DNA of 64,000 bases from JBLIRR01 sp049472395 (GCA_049472395.1 JBLIRR010000016.1:57192-121191), one strand, 5' to 3'; counted from the stretch's first letter, positions 51,587 to 61,953 are shown. Program-made: numbers and translations. The notes: generated by a model not told the origin, from the letters alone.

Positions 51587-53683
51587 GTGGAAAGAGGAAA
51601 ACCTCTGCCTTTAGGGGTAATTCTTAAAAGAGAGGGGATTAATTTTGCCCTCTTTAGTCAACACTCAACCGCAGTAACGTTAGTCCTTTTTTATCCCGGC
51701 ATGGATGAGCCTTTGGCTGAATTTCCACTGGATCCTCGCTTTAATCGAACCGGCAATGTGTGGCATGTGTTTGTTCGTGGATTAAATCCAGGAATTGAGT
51801 ATGGCTATCGCGTCGAAGGCGGTATAGAGAGCACGCACCATATTTATAACTATAACCGGCAACGTATTCTGATTGATCCTTATGCGAAGGCACTCATAGG
51901 TGCAGAGACATGGGGTGAGGGTATAGCACAGGCAGAAATGCGCAAGGATAAGGCCTCCACAAAAGAACACTCATGGTCGGACATCTGTTTTAGACGTTCC
52001 ATAATCATGGAGAATCAATTTGATTGGGGATTTGACCAGCCGCTTAATACTCACCTTGCAGATACTATTATTTATGAATTGCATGTGCGGGGATTTACTA
52101 TGCATCAGACAAGCGGAGTCTCTTATCCCGGAACTTTACAGGGTATTATTGAAAAAATACCATATTTAAAAGAATTGGGGATAACTGCCGTCGAATTAAT
52201 GCCTGTCAATGAGTTTGAAGAGAACGGGAATCCACTCACAAATCCTGTTACAGGAGAACACTTAAAGAATTACTGGGGATATCATCCCATATCATTTTTT
52301 GCTCCCAAAGCCTCCTATGCTGCTCACAATCATAAGGGCAATCAAGTTCGTGAATTCAAGGAAATGGTAAAATCCCTCCATGAAGAAGGTATTGAAGTAA
52401 TCTTGGATATGGTGTTTAACCATACGGCAGAAGGGGGGGAAGGGGGGCCAACCTATTCTTTTAAGGGCATTGACAATCCGATTTATTATATTATTGATCC
52501 ACACACGGGCGCGTATCATAATTATTCAGGATGTGGTAATACGCTTAACTGCAATCATCCCGTAGTAAGGGATATGGTCCTGGATTGTCTTCGTTATTGG
52601 GTGACGGAAATGCATGTTGACGGATTTCGCTTTGATTTGGCATCCATTTTGGGCCGGGGCCAGGATGGCTCTGTCCTGTCCAATCCTCCTTTAATAGAGC
52701 GTATCGCTTTTGATCCTGTGCTTGCAAATACAAAGCTTATCGCTGAAGCATGGGATGCGGCAGGATTATATCAAGTGGGGACCTTTCCCAATTGGGGGAG
52801 ATGGGCTGAGTGGAATGGAAAATATCGAGATACCTTGAGGCGTTTTGTGCGGTCTGATCCGGGATTAACAAGTGCCCTTGCCGCTTGTCTGTGTGGGAGC
52901 GCAGATCTTTATCAGGAAGGAGGCAGAGATCCCTATCATAGCATTAATTTCATCACCTGTCATGATGGCTTTACCCTTAGAGACCTTGTTACCTATACTC
53001 AGAAATATAATCTGGCAAATGGAGAAGACAATCGGGATGGATCTAATGATAATTATAGTTGGAATTGCGGTCAGGAGGGACCAACAGAGGATTATGAGAT
53101 TAGCCACCTGCGAATGAGGCAGATGAAAAATTTTGTCACGCTTTTATTCTTATCCCAGGGTGTACCGATGATAACAGCCGGGGATGAATTTGCACGCACA
53201 CAACAGGGGAATAATAATGCATATTGTCATGACAATGATATAAGTTGGATGAATTGGTCGTATAAAGAAAAATATTCGGAACTCTACAGATTTTTTTGTG
53301 TGCTGATACAATTCAGGAAAAAGCATCCCTCTCTTCGTCGCAAAAGCTATGTGTCCCAGGGGAAAGAGTCTTTTCCTCCTCTTTCATGGCATGGTTTTAA
53401 ACTTGAAGAGCCTGATTGGGGGAGTGAATCGAAAAGTCTTAGTGTGTTGATCCCTGGTGGAAATTGCGATTGTGATATATTTATCATTGCACACACCCAT
53501 GGGGAAGAGCGTATATTTGAGCTTCCGCCCTTACAGGATGGGAAGAAGTGGTGGCGTGTAATAGACACGATACGCTCCTTCCCGGATGATTGTCTGACAG
53601 AAGGAAATGAAATTCTTGTAGAGAATCAAGCTGCCTATCAGGCAGGCTCTCGATCAGTGGTTGTTCTGTTGGGGAAACAATAA
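51587..53683 (+). CDS. glgX: Glycogen debranching enzyme, isoamylase type
   Basis: Hydrolyses alpha-1,6 branches of glycogen limit dextrins. N-terminal CBM48-type domain (about 1-130, LGVILKREGINFALFS) and GH13 barrel with ILDMVFNHTAEGG, the nucleophile Asp in VDGFRFDLASILGR, the acid/base Glu in LIAEAWDAAG and FITCHDGFTLRDL. The GTG at 51587 has no ribosome site. The frame is open back to the pta stop, and an ideal AAGGAG (51480-51485) stands 8 nt before an in-frame ACG at 51494, which would add 31 residues; see findings. Its last 30 bp overlap the convergent response-regulator gene. Confidence 0.94.
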   Translation: MERGKPLPLGVILKREGINFALFSQHSTAVTLVLFYPGMDEPLAEFPLDPRFNRTGNVWHVFVRGLNPGIEYGYRVEGGIESTHHIYNYNRQRILIDPYAKALIGAETWGEGIAQAEMRKDKASTKEHSWSDICFRRSIIMENQFDWGFDQPLNTHLADTIIYELHVRGFTMHQTSGVSYPGTLQGIIEKIPYLKELGITAVELMPVNEFEENGNPLTNPVTGEHLKNYWGYHPISFFAPKASYAAHNHKGNQVREFKEMVKSLHEEGIEVILDMVFNHTAEGGEGGPTYSFKGIDNPIYYIIDPHTGAYHNYSGCGNTLNCNHPVVRDMVLDCLRYWVTEMHVDGFRFDLASILGRGQDGSVLSNPPLIERIAFDPVLANTKLIAEAWDAAGLYQVGTFPNWGRWAEWNGKYRDTLRRFVRSDPGLTSALAACLCGSADLYQEGGRDPYHSINFITCHDGFTLRDLVTYTQKYNLANGEDNRDGSNDNYSWNCGQEGPTEDYEISHLRMRQMKNFVTLLFLSQGVPMITAGDEFARTQQGNNNAYCHDNDISWMNWSYKEKYSELYRFFCVLIQFRKKHPSLRRKSYVSQGKESFPPLSWHGFKLEEPDWGSESKSLSVLIPGGNCDCDIFIIAHTHGEERIFELPPLQDGKKWWRVIDTIRSFPDDCLTEGNEILVENQAAYQAGSRSVVVLLGKQ

Positions 53684-54061
53684 GGGTTTTCTTTTTTTAT
53701 GACTGAGCATAGCCGAATTAAACACACGCTGAAGCTCTTCACATTCTACAGGTTTGACAAAATAGCCAATCGGATCAACTATTTTTGCTTCTTCCATCAT
53801 CTTCTTATCAGGGTAACCTGTTAAAAAGGCAATAAGGGCGTTAGAAGTGGATTTTATCTGCTTGGCAGCCTCAATCCCATCTAATTCACCACACATATTA
53901 ATATCCATTAGTACAATATCAGGTTTATCCCTTTCTGCCTGTTTTATTGCTTCTTTCGCCGAGGAGGCAACAGAACTGATTGTAAATCCCATCTGCTGTA
54001 ATCTTTTCCCCAAACCGATTGCAATAATCATTTCATCATCAACAATCATGATTTTTGTCAT
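53654..54061 (-). CDS. Stand-alone CheY-like response regulator
   Basis: 135-residue receiver domain without an output domain. Acidic pair VDDE (8-10), phospho-acceptor Asp53 in VLMDINMCGELDG, switch Thr in FLTGYPD and Lys in YFVKPVE. It probably acts by protein contact, or within a phosphorelay with a kinase such as the hybrid enzyme at 3054-4760; that link is speculation. It ends inside the 3' end of glgX (convergent, 30-bp overlap). The TPR gene lies 33 bp upstream in the same direction. Confidence 0.93.
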   Translation of the reverse strand: MTKIMIVDDEMIIAIGLGKRLQQMGFTISSVASSAKEAIKQAERDKPDIVLMDINMCGELDGIEAAKQIKSTSNALIAFLTGYPDKKMMEEAKIVDPIGYFVKPVECEELQRVFNSAMLSHKKRKPLLFPQQNNH

Positions 54062-54094
54062 CCCGCTCTATCCTTTATCTAGATTGTTCATGCT

Positions 54095-54712
54095 CTAATT
54101 ATGCGCTCTATTGATCCCCGGAGATGTTTCATATAACTTTCTGAAGTGTTCAATGTCGCGCTGTGTCTTTATCAGTTCATGATTATGCGGATCATGTTTT
54201 ATTGCCTCTTCAATACATACTATGGCTTCACCCCATTTATGCTCTTTTGCATATAACATACAAAGATCCCGCAGAGTTTTTGAATTGTGAGGATTTATGC
54301 TCAGGGCTTTTTTCAAGTATTCAATTCCTTGGTCAATATTACGGTTGTAGCCGACGACCCAGCCAAGCTGGTCCCAATAAGCATCGACTGAATCATCCAA
54401 GCTTATGGCTTTGTCGAGATGAAATATTGCGTTCTCTATTTCATTGGTATAGGTATAGGTGCATCCGAGCAAATAGTGATAAATGGATTCCAAAGGATCC
54501 AATTCAGCTGCCTTGCTGAGATATAATTTCGCCCTGTCATATTCCTTATTGTTCAGATAAATTTCGCCTATTCCCCAATGGGCTATATGCTGTGTCCTTT
54601 TATCCCCTTTTGATAAGGCAATAATTTCTTCATATGATTCAATAGCTTTTTTGTAATTGCCATTTTTAGTTTCATAGTCTGCCAGTTCAAATAATAGCCT
54701 AATTCTATTCAT
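54095..54712 (-). CDS. TPR-repeat protein
   Basis: 205 residues with about five tetratricopeptide repeats from residue 6 to 190 (LADYETKNGNYKKAIESYEEI; HWGIGEIYLNNKEYDRAKLYL; LGCTYTYTNEIENAIFHLDKA; AKEHKWGEAIVCIEEAIKHDP). No signal peptide, so it is probably a cytoplasmic scaffold. It precedes the response regulator by 33 bp; the pair may act together. The partner is unknown. Confidence 0.88.
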   Translation of the reverse strand: MNRIRLLFELADYETKNGNYKKAIESYEEIIALSKGDKRTQHIAHWGIGEIYLNNKEYDRAKLYLSKAAELDPLESIYHYLLGCTYTYTNEIENAIFHLDKAISLDDSVDAYWDQLGWVVGYNRNIDQGIEYLKKALSINPHNSKTLRDLCMLYAKEHKWGEAIVCIEEAIKHDPHNHELIKTQRDIEHFRKLYETSPGINRAHN

Positions 54713-54844
54713 GGTATCTGTGCCTTAAAAATATTTTTTATAATATAATATACAAAATTATGTTTTTAAAGTCCAATAGGTAATTTTGTGTACTAATCTT
54801 TTTAACGGACAAAAAGTTCATAAATGAAACAAGTTTTGGCAGAA

Positions 54845-54934
54845 CGATGCTTGATGCTTGTTTCTGGATGCTGGTAACTGAAGGAATTTCTTTTTATTTA
54901 TCATCCAGTATCCAGCATCCAGTATCTAGCATCG
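54845..54934. repeat. Imperfect inverted repeat built on CTGGATGCTGG words
   Basis: Left arm 54845-54880 starts CGATGCTTGATGCTTG and contains CTGGATGCTGGTAACTG. Right arm 54902-54934 is the near complement with CCAGTATCCAGCATCCAG and ends CATCG. A short GCGAAGCTTCGC palindrome adjoins (54934-54945). Such arms suggest a dispersed intergenic palindrome or a strong RNA hairpin. The 54713-54992 gap holds nothing else recognised. Confidence 0.65.
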
Positions 54935-54992
54935 CGAAGCTTCGCCGAACAACGCCTTTTACCTTGTCACGTTGAGGCCGAGCTTCGCTAAA

Positions 54993-57900
54993 TTATGGCA
55001 TCAATAAAAATTCCGCATTTGTATAATTATGAATATCATAGGTAAACGGATCCATGAGACAACTGCCGTAAGAGGCTGGAGTATTTCCCGAAGGAGCTAT
55101 GCTTACGGGCAGATTAATAGTGAAGGTGTCATCATAGTAAGCAGGAAGGAGATAATAGCCATCATGAATATTCCACAAGTAGTCATATTCCGGCATCGAG
55201 AACCATAAAATCCAGTAAATGAAAGAATCTGTCGGCAATGGATTAATGAGTCGAATAGTGAGGGTAGTGATGTCCCCAAATGAGTAAACATCGCTTGAGG
55301 TTGAAAGGAATATAGCCGGCTCGGTAATTAATGGAACGCCGCACTCCTCGCACACTTCTATATAATAATGATCCCTAAACGTTTTATAGCCTAAGTAATA
55401 CTCTCCATTCGTGCGCCGATCCCAGGCTTGCAGCTGAAACTCATACGCGCATGTCTCCCAAGTAAGGGCAGGCGCATCGCTGGCAGAATTTACTTCTTTT
55501 TCAACAACTCCATACCAATAGGGCGCAGTCGCGACAGTCGTTGTATAGAATTCTTGCATGATAGTGCCTGATTTATTCTTTCCATAATGATAGAGTAGCC
55601 TGTATCCTCGTAAATAGTTACCACTGTGGGTAGAGGTAATAATGAAGCGAAGATTTTCCTTGTCATGCGTCAGTTTTATGATCCCACATTCGGAAATATT
55701 CGGGTCTGTTCCATAATGAGGGCTTGCAATATCATATTTCACATGATGGATGTGCACATCCAGCGGCTGATTATTCACAACAATAACGAGTTTTCGCTCC
55801 GGCATCGGAAGTAGAGTTAAACTGTTATCATAGGCTCTGCATGTAATTTCATAAGTACCATCACTCCAGGTTCCTGTCCTCCAGATCATGAGGAGGTCAG
55901 GCTGGTACCAGAAATCAAAGCGCGTTACCTGATAGAGATTTTCTATAGCGGACACAGTATGGGGTCCGATCTTGACGATTTCTCGTGTAATTGAATTATC
56001 CGGATTAATTGTATAATGCGTTTTATATAATGGGTCATGTAATGCCTCAGGTAAGGCCGAAGGGCCATCTTCAATGCGCTTCACCAATATTTGATAGTAT
56101 TTTACATCTTCTTCTACGCCAAACAGTCCCCGTATGCGGAGATTTCCCCCGAAGGGGGAATCCTGATAGCGAGGAATGCTGAACCACTCCGCCACATTAG
56201 GATCGACATTCGCAAGACCATAAGAAGCACTTGAAGCATCTTGTACAATTTCCGATTCGGGAATATCACCGATTGCGGTGAATATATAACCTGTTTGGAC
56301 AGACCCGAACGAGGTGATTTCGCCACCTTGTCCACCTGTGTATCCCATGTCATTTATGGTGCCATCTTGATCGTTATAAAGTGTATCAGGATCTCCCGCA
56401 TCAATACAGGGAGATATCTCATCAATCGTATAACTCAGATGATAGTCTTCCTGCGCAGCATCAACAAAGAGAGGATCTTCAGATATGCTGCCGAGGCCAG
56501 GCACCGCTAATCCACCAGAGGCAGAAGAATAGTCTGTTCCGTTATTCCATACATCAGAAAAGGTAATATCCAAGGATGCATTGGAGAGGGCATAGATGCC
56601 GATACTCCCGTTGCCAGTGACAATATTGTTTTTGATCATGAGCGATGAGCTATTGGCATAAATGCCATATTCTTGATTATGGGAAATCGTGTTATTAATT
56701 AATTGACTCTCATCGCTCGATGACGTATGTATGCCAGTCCTGTTTTTGATAATGAGATTATTTGTGATCAAGCATTCAGATCCCTGACACTGGATTCCAT
56801 AAAGCGCATTTCCATCGATACGGTTGTTTCGTATAAATGAATGAGAGCCATTGTAAGCGTAAATCCCCGTGTTATTATCAGCGATTCTGTTATTACTTAC
56901 GACAATCGTACTATTATTTATCAAGATCCCATACTCACTACTCGCAACAATGAGCTCTGGCACTACAAAGGGAGCGTCAATTCTAAATATATCATCCCCT
57001 CTACTAATCACTTCTTTTGCCCGCACAAATTCAGATGACCGGATAACAGGAGCTGCAATAATTTCTTTTGCCACAAGATCATCTAAGAAGAAGGTATAAT
57101 AGGGAATGAGATACCCTGTCTCTGCCGGCTCGGAATTGATTATTGTAAATCCGCTTATTTGGCCGCTGCTCAGATTAGTAGCAGATACCACAGCTCCCTT
57201 GCCTTCGCCATCTATGATACAAAAGGGAGATGCCAAACTTGTAATGATATTAAGGAAAAGAGACTGGCCGGAGATGGTCATGTCATCGGGAGATCCGCCA
57301 TACCCCCATAAAAGATAGTGGCCATCCTGTGCGATCAGAGGGAAGTGGGTCGTGTTATCGCTTTGTCGTCCAAGGGGAAGGACACCCGGCTTTTCAGTTG
57401 TATAATATATGGCTACAGTCTCTTGGGGAGAGGTATACAATTGAACAATATTATTAGTGGGAATAGGAATCTTATTAGGAGTTCGCCAGATCTGGTGAGC
57501 GCTATTAAGGGCATACACAGAGGATTGTGCCCCATGCCATCCCTGACCATATCCGATATCAAGACCAAGTTTTCCAAAATAGGAATATCCACCTTCGCCA
57601 AGACCAATTATAGGCTTCCCGGAATTCTTCAGCTTATTAATAGCCATTGTATCGCCAAGCCAGGTAAAAGTGTAACGGGTTGTGAGTTGAGGAGCCAGTA
57701 GCTCTGTAAATATTGATTCTTTAAGGGCAATTTGATAGAGCCGTGAGAGTTGCCATTGGCTTAAATAGCCGGTATCCGGGCCAACAATAATAAGATTAAA
57801 GGAGGAAAAATCAACTGTCGCAATAGCCTCCATCTGGATAAGGGTCACGCTATAGAGATTCTCCTCTAAAAACAGTTGGTATTCATTCGCAGTGGAAATA

Positions 57901-58175
57901 TCATTTTTATAAATATAGGCAATGGTAAATGCACCTGAGACAAGGTCAGATCCTGCACCGATGAGATTAATGCCCTCCTTGAGACTTACTTGTTCATAAT
58001 AAACACCTGGTGTAACATACACAGTATCACCATAGGTTGCCGCATTCACCGCGTCTTGAATGGTAAGGTAATCTCCTCCTCCATCGTTATCAACAATAAT
58101 CGTGCCGGCGAATGCCTGATAGGCAATAAAAAAGCTACAGAGAAACAATATGCTGATAAAATATTTTTTTAACAT
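54993..58175 (-). CDS. Secreted right-handed parallel beta-helix protein
   Basis: 1060 residues from the ATG at 58175, which has GAGGGGG upstream. Signal peptide about 1-23 (ending AYQAFAG). Directly after it is DGGGDYLTIQDAVNAAT, the usual opening of pectate-lyase-like beta-helix proteins. A helix repeat region of NosD/PbH1 type lies in the middle (about 400-590: NNRIADNNTGIYAYNGS, NNLIIKNRTGIHTSSS, NNTISHNQEYGIYANSS). Between them is a 300-residue insert that I cannot place (LSQWQLSRLYQIA; GKPIIGLGEGGYSYFGKLG). The C-terminal third is beta-rich, possibly Ig-like. No catalytic residues can be assigned. Probably a surface or secreted protein; no dockerin or sorting signal is seen. Confidence 0.8.
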   Translation of the reverse strand: MLKKYFISILFLCSFFIAYQAFAGTIIVDNDGGGDYLTIQDAVNAATYGDTVYVTPGVYYEQVSLKEGINLIGAGSDLVSGAFTIAYIYKNDISTANEYQLFLEENLYSVTLIQMEAIATVDFSSFNLIIVGPDTGYLSQWQLSRLYQIALKESIFTELLAPQLTTRYTFTWLGDTMAINKLKNSGKPIIGLGEGGYSYFGKLGLDIGYGQGWHGAQSSVYALNSAHQIWRTPNKIPIPTNNIVQLYTSPQETVAIYYTTEKPGVLPLGRQSDNTTHFPLIAQDGHYLLWGYGGSPDDMTISGQSLFLNIITSLASPFCIIDGEGKGAVVSATNLSSGQISGFTIINSEPAETGYLIPYYTFFLDDLVAKEIIAAPVIRSSEFVRAKEVISRGDDIFRIDAPFVVPELIVASSEYGILINNSTIVVSNNRIADNNTGIYAYNGSHSFIRNNRIDGNALYGIQCQGSECLITNNLIIKNRTGIHTSSSDESQLINNTISHNQEYGIYANSSSLMIKNNIVTGNGSIGIYALSNASLDITFSDVWNNGTDYSSASGGLAVPGLGSISEDPLFVDAAQEDYHLSYTIDEISPCIDAGDPDTLYNDQDGTINDMGYTGGQGGEITSFGSVQTGYIFTAIGDIPESEIVQDASSASYGLANVDPNVAEWFSIPRYQDSPFGGNLRIRGLFGVEEDVKYYQILVKRIEDGPSALPEALHDPLYKTHYTINPDNSITREIVKIGPHTVSAIENLYQVTRFDFWYQPDLLMIWRTGTWSDGTYEITCRAYDNSLTLLPMPERKLVIVVNNQPLDVHIHHVKYDIASPHYGTDPNISECGIIKLTHDKENLRFIITSTHSGNYLRGYRLLYHYGKNKSGTIMQEFYTTTVATAPYWYGVVEKEVNSASDAPALTWETCAYEFQLQAWDRRTNGEYYLGYKTFRDHYYIEVCEECGVPLITEPAIFLSTSSDVYSFGDITTLTIRLINPLPTDSFIYWILWFSMPEYDYLWNIHDGYYLLPAYYDDTFTINLPVSIAPSGNTPASYGSCLMDPFTYDIHNYTNAEFLLMP

Positions 58176-58204
58176 TCCTAAACCCCCTCTTTTATGAAGT
58201 TTGA

Positions 58205-58242
58205 TGTGTTCCTCCCCTTCACTCTGCAAAGGGAGGAACACA
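58205..58242 (-). terminator. Hairpin after the C25 peptidase gene
   Basis: Perfect 12-bp stem TGTGTTCCTCCC/GGGAGGAACACA with a 14-nt loop, 14 bp past the stop at 58257. It separates this gene from the beta-helix gene that follows. Confidence 0.7.
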
Positions 58243-58256
58243 TACAGTTAAATCGA

Positions 58257-61200
58257 TCAATCTAGACAGGATGGCAAGCCCATATATCTGTTAAAGATAC
58301 AAAGAGCATCAGCAGGAGTGATCTTCCCATCACCTGTCACATCAGTGCAAGGAATACACCCATCACTGCTCATATAACATTTAAATGCAATGAGTGCATC
58401 TCCCGACGTTATGGCGCCATCTCCGTTAAGATCGCCTGAGCACCTCGATACAACAGTAAAACATCCACCGGAAGAGGGCCAGTTTATCATATCATCCTCT
58501 AAGTTCTCTAATTGGAGAGGATAGCTGCACTCTTCGATTTCAGAGAGGACCTCGAATTGCAGTATGAGAAGTGTGCCCTCACTGCCTGATAGGATGCTTT
58601 CATCATCAATCTCACTGTCTACACCCCCTGCTCTCAACCGACCATTTGTGTACTTTACCACGCTAAAAAAATCAAATGAGTGAGCAAGGGAGCCTTCCTG
58701 ATACTCAATATATTTTAGCGCCGTGGCATTATATTGAATATCGAAGCCAAAAGCGTGTACTATATTTGGTGCATTCTGAATCATCACTGGAATAGAAATT
58801 ATCTCACCAGCTCTTCCCGAGACATCTTCAATATTAAGAATTCCGCTATTATCCTTTTCACACGCACATTCCTCAACACTTACAGAGGGACCTTCTTCGC
58901 ACGATACGCATATACGTGTTATACAAATTTCAGCTCCCTCTATCTCAATCAAGCGGATCCCTTTCGGACTTTCTAATACCAATGTCTGTGTGCCTATTCC
59001 TGCTCCACCGATAGCTATATCAAGATCAACAATAGCACCACTCTCATCAATGGCATAGAGTGTACAGGAGTATCCGTGCTGCAGTGTTACCTCAGCCCTC
59101 ATCGGCGCCTTGCCTCCGCATATTTCCTGCGCAAAATGTATGATGGCCGGTGGATTGGCTGTAGATTCGGACCACGGTACCACTATATCAAGATCACCAT
59201 CATTCCCATAGCAGTCCTCTACATGTAGCGGGCTTCGGTTTTGATTCGGAAGATTGGCCTCGGTTACATATATATCTCCCAGGTCGATTCTCGCAAGAGC
59301 GCTTTGGGGTGCACTATAATAATCAGATGCCGTGACACATGTTTCCGCACTCGGGAGTGTGGGCATGAGTTCTGGAATTTGAACCAGTTGTATATCTCCA
59401 TTCCTATTATATGAAATCTCGGCATTCTCAAGAGTAGTGAGCGCTTGGCGAAGTGGAATGACTGCCTCATTATTCTTTGACAGTGCTTGCCCTATAATCT
59501 CCCCATCCTTTATGAGTGAAACTAAGATGTTATCGCCCGGGGTAGGAATAACGTATTCCTCAGCTATGGCATAGGGTCCTGGTCCGGGTTCTGGTATAGG
59601 TATGCGCTGAATTTTACCCGCAAGCTCCCACCACGGGTATACTTGTAAAATATGAGGAGATTGTGTATAGAGCTGGAGAGTAGGATCTCCCAAAATGTGA
59701 TAGAGTTGAAATTCAGCTTCGGACACTGTACTGTCATGCTTTGTATCCACATAGTACTTGGCACAATTTAATACATCGCCAAGGCGTGCGGAAGGAGTCA
59801 CGATTGAGGCACTGGGAGTAAAGTAAAAATCAGGCCATATGAATTCAACGAGTGCCCTTATTAAATTATCATTTCCCCATGTTGGCGTATCTCTGGTGGC
59901 TGCAATTACGGTGACTGCTCCACCTTCCATTGTCAATAATTCCTCAGCAAAGGATTCATCAGATACACCGGTTGAGGAGTAAGGATCGGTTTCATTATCA
60001 AACCATCCTGTTTGACAATTTATACTAAACACGACGGGGCTCAGATCACCGCTATTTAAACTCGCAAGATGGGATGTGGTAAATCCCGGATGAGACCACC
60101 CACTTTGTCCTCCATGGTCCCTATGCGCAACGAGAATGGCTCCTGAGTTAAGAGCTGTGACAATATCCGATCCGCTGCCATCCCAAGGGTAACCGGGTTT
60201 TTGAAGCTCAGCAGGAATGGGTGATCCATCCATATAATACTGCGGATCACTGCTATTGGTTACATATTCCCTCTGAACGTTATAGCCCTTGCCAATAAAA
60301 AATGAATAGAGTTCCTGGATCGTTTTCACGTAAGCGCGATCTGCCTGGCCATTATTATAATCATCTTGAAAATAGGCTCCAAGAATAATATTTTCATAAA
60401 ATGAGGAATCAGTAGGGGGATTCTGCTCATAACTAATAATACGATCAACCACCCTTTGGGCCTCTGTTGCTGAATTGACAGGTATTCTCCCTAATGCTAA
60501 ATCGGTGTAATATCCGGAATAATCCATCTCTGCATAATATAAATCCGTTGCCAGCTGTCCTGTATTAGAACCGGGTGGTTTATTCCAGTTACAGGGGTGG
60601 TTACGATAAAACGTGGGTATGTCTTCAGTATCTCCTAAGAGTATCACATATGAAAGGGCATTATGTGTATAGATATCCTTGATATAGGATCTTATATGAT
60701 CTGCACTTGTTCCTCCCTTTTCCTCTTGTATCTGGGCTAATGTCCGCACCCATGTATGCAAACCCTTGCTCACTTTCCAATCCGCCAGATCATGAGCCTG
60801 ATCCTCAAATTCTTCAGGGGTGATAATCAATAAATTACAGATATATACATATATGCCTTGTTCGACCTCAAGGAGCGTTTCCGGTTCTAACCGTTCAATG
60901 AGAGAATAATTGGCCAATACGCTTTTATAGACTGGCTCAAAATATAACGATCGATTCTCGGGAGGTATATACTTGTCTTTCCCATCACTAAAGCTGACAT
61001 TCAGAGAAATATCAGGATAGAGAAGAAGTGTGTCTTGAGCAGGATTATATTGGGCGGCTGTCACCGTTATAACCGCCACGTTACATCCACGAATCGTATC
61101 ATAGCGAAGAGAATAAAGCTGTTCAGGCAATAAACGGTTCTGGCTGTAATATTCCTTACTGATTACAGGAGGTTCAGTGATATCAAATTCTGATACCTCG

Positions 61201-61796
61201 ACAATTTTTTCATCAATCCTTTCATCAATTCTCGGCTCTTTCACAATTTGATCCGCCGGAGTCTTCCGAACCGGAGCCACCTTACAACTTGATAGTATTG
61301 AGGGTTCTCCTTTCACTACTTCTACCTGTATTTTTGCTCCCTTCGGGATCGCGACAATTTTCTTAAACATTGGCAATGCTGCTTCTCCGATAGTCCCCCC
61401 CACGAACCCTTCCCTTCCCTCAAGTGAGATTTGTCGGTACACTTCATTCTCTATTTCTACTTGGTGGAGGTTGATGCGGGATAATTGGCTTGCGATAACA
61501 AAATCCCCAAGTTTTTGCAGAGGATAAAGTTCAAATTGAAAAGAAGGTGCGATGCGAAGATTGGCAGGAGTTTTAATATCCTTCACGAGGAGCGACACGT
61601 TGAGCGCTGAGGGGGGAAGATTTTCTAAAAGTTTTAATAGATTGACATTGACTTGATTTGTTATGTTTACTGCCGGAAGTAAAATAGATGTGTCTATGGA
61701 AATAGGCTCCACCTTCGGAATTTGAGCCAGAGCAGAAGAGACAACCACTATACTTACTATTAATGCAAAGATTAAATAAGCTTTAAATTTTTTCAT
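58257..61796 (-). CDS. Gingipain-type C25 cysteine peptidase with C-terminal cohesin and dockerin
   Basis: 1179-residue secreted peptidase. Signal peptide 1-24 (SSALAQ), propeptide-like region to about 300, then the C25 catalytic domain (about 315-715). The catalytic pair is His561 in AHRDHGGQSGWSHPG and Cys594 in VVFSINCQTGWFDNE. An accessory beta region follows. A cohesin-like domain lies at about 995-1110 (GRAGEIISIPVMIQNA; FGFDIQYNATALKYIEY). The C-terminus is a type I dockerin with two calcium loops (DLNGDGAITSGDALIAF; DVTGDGKITPADALCIF), not the T9SS sorting domain of Porphyromonas gingipains. Carrying both a cohesin and a dockerin allows chain-like assembly. It neighbours a separate cohesin protein upstream. 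The roles of the two binding domains are inferred from family knowledge. Confidence 0.9.
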   Translation of the reverse strand: MKKFKAYLIFALIVSIVVVSSALAQIPKVEPISIDTSILLPAVNITNQVNVNLLKLLENLPPSALNVSLLVKDIKTPANLRIAPSFQFELYPLQKLGDFVIASQLSRINLHQVEIENEVYRQISLEGREGFVGGTIGEAALPMFKKIVAIPKGAKIQVEVVKGEPSILSSCKVAPVRKTPADQIVKEPRIDERIDEKIVEVSEFDITEPPVISKEYYSQNRLLPEQLYSLRYDTIRGCNVAVITVTAAQYNPAQDTLLLYPDISLNVSFSDGKDKYIPPENRSLYFEPVYKSVLANYSLIERLEPETLLEVEQGIYVYICNLLIITPEEFEDQAHDLADWKVSKGLHTWVRTLAQIQEEKGGTSADHIRSYIKDIYTHNALSYVILLGDTEDIPTFYRNHPCNWNKPPGSNTGQLATDLYYAEMDYSGYYTDLALGRIPVNSATEAQRVVDRIISYEQNPPTDSSFYENIILGAYFQDDYNNGQADRAYVKTIQELYSFFIGKGYNVQREYVTNSSDPQYYMDGSPIPAELQKPGYPWDGSGSDIVTALNSGAILVAHRDHGGQSGWSHPGFTTSHLASLNSGDLSPVVFSINCQTGWFDNETDPYSSTGVSDESFAEELLTMEGGAVTVIAATRDTPTWGNDNLIRALVEFIWPDFYFTPSASIVTPSARLGDVLNCAKYYVDTKHDSTVSEAEFQLYHILGDPTLQLYTQSPHILQVYPWWELAGKIQRIPIPEPGPGPYAIAEEYVIPTPGDNILVSLIKDGEIIGQALSKNNEAVIPLRQALTTLENAEISYNRNGDIQLVQIPELMPTLPSAETCVTASDYYSAPQSALARIDLGDIYVTEANLPNQNRSPLHVEDCYGNDGDLDIVVPWSESTANPPAIIHFAQEICGGKAPMRAEVTLQHGYSCTLYAIDESGAIVDLDIAIGGAGIGTQTLVLESPKGIRLIEIEGAEICITRICVSCEEGPSVSVEECACEKDNSGILNIEDVSGRAGEIISIPVMIQNAPNIVHAFGFDIQYNATALKYIEYQEGSLAHSFDFFSVVKYTNGRLRAGGVDSEIDDESILSGSEGTLLILQFEVLSEIEECSYPLQLENLEDDMINWPSSGGCFTVVSRCSGDLNGDGAITSGDALIAFKCYMSSDGCIPCTDVTGDGKITPADALCIFNRYMGLPSCLD

Positions 61797-61953
61797 TATT
61801 ATCTCCCATTAACCGCTCATTTAAATGTATTTATTCTAAAAAAATAAAATTGAAATAATAAATTAATTTATACTTAGCACTTTATGCTCTGTAATGCACT
61901 ATGTGCAATAACCTATATATAGTAAAAAGAGAAGAAAAAATTTTTGTATACAA

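Noticed and set aside
58257..61796. Type IX secretion sorting domain expected on a gingipain-like peptidase
   Set aside because: The C-terminus is a dockerin with two calcium loops. No T9SS-type C-terminal domain or por genes are seen.
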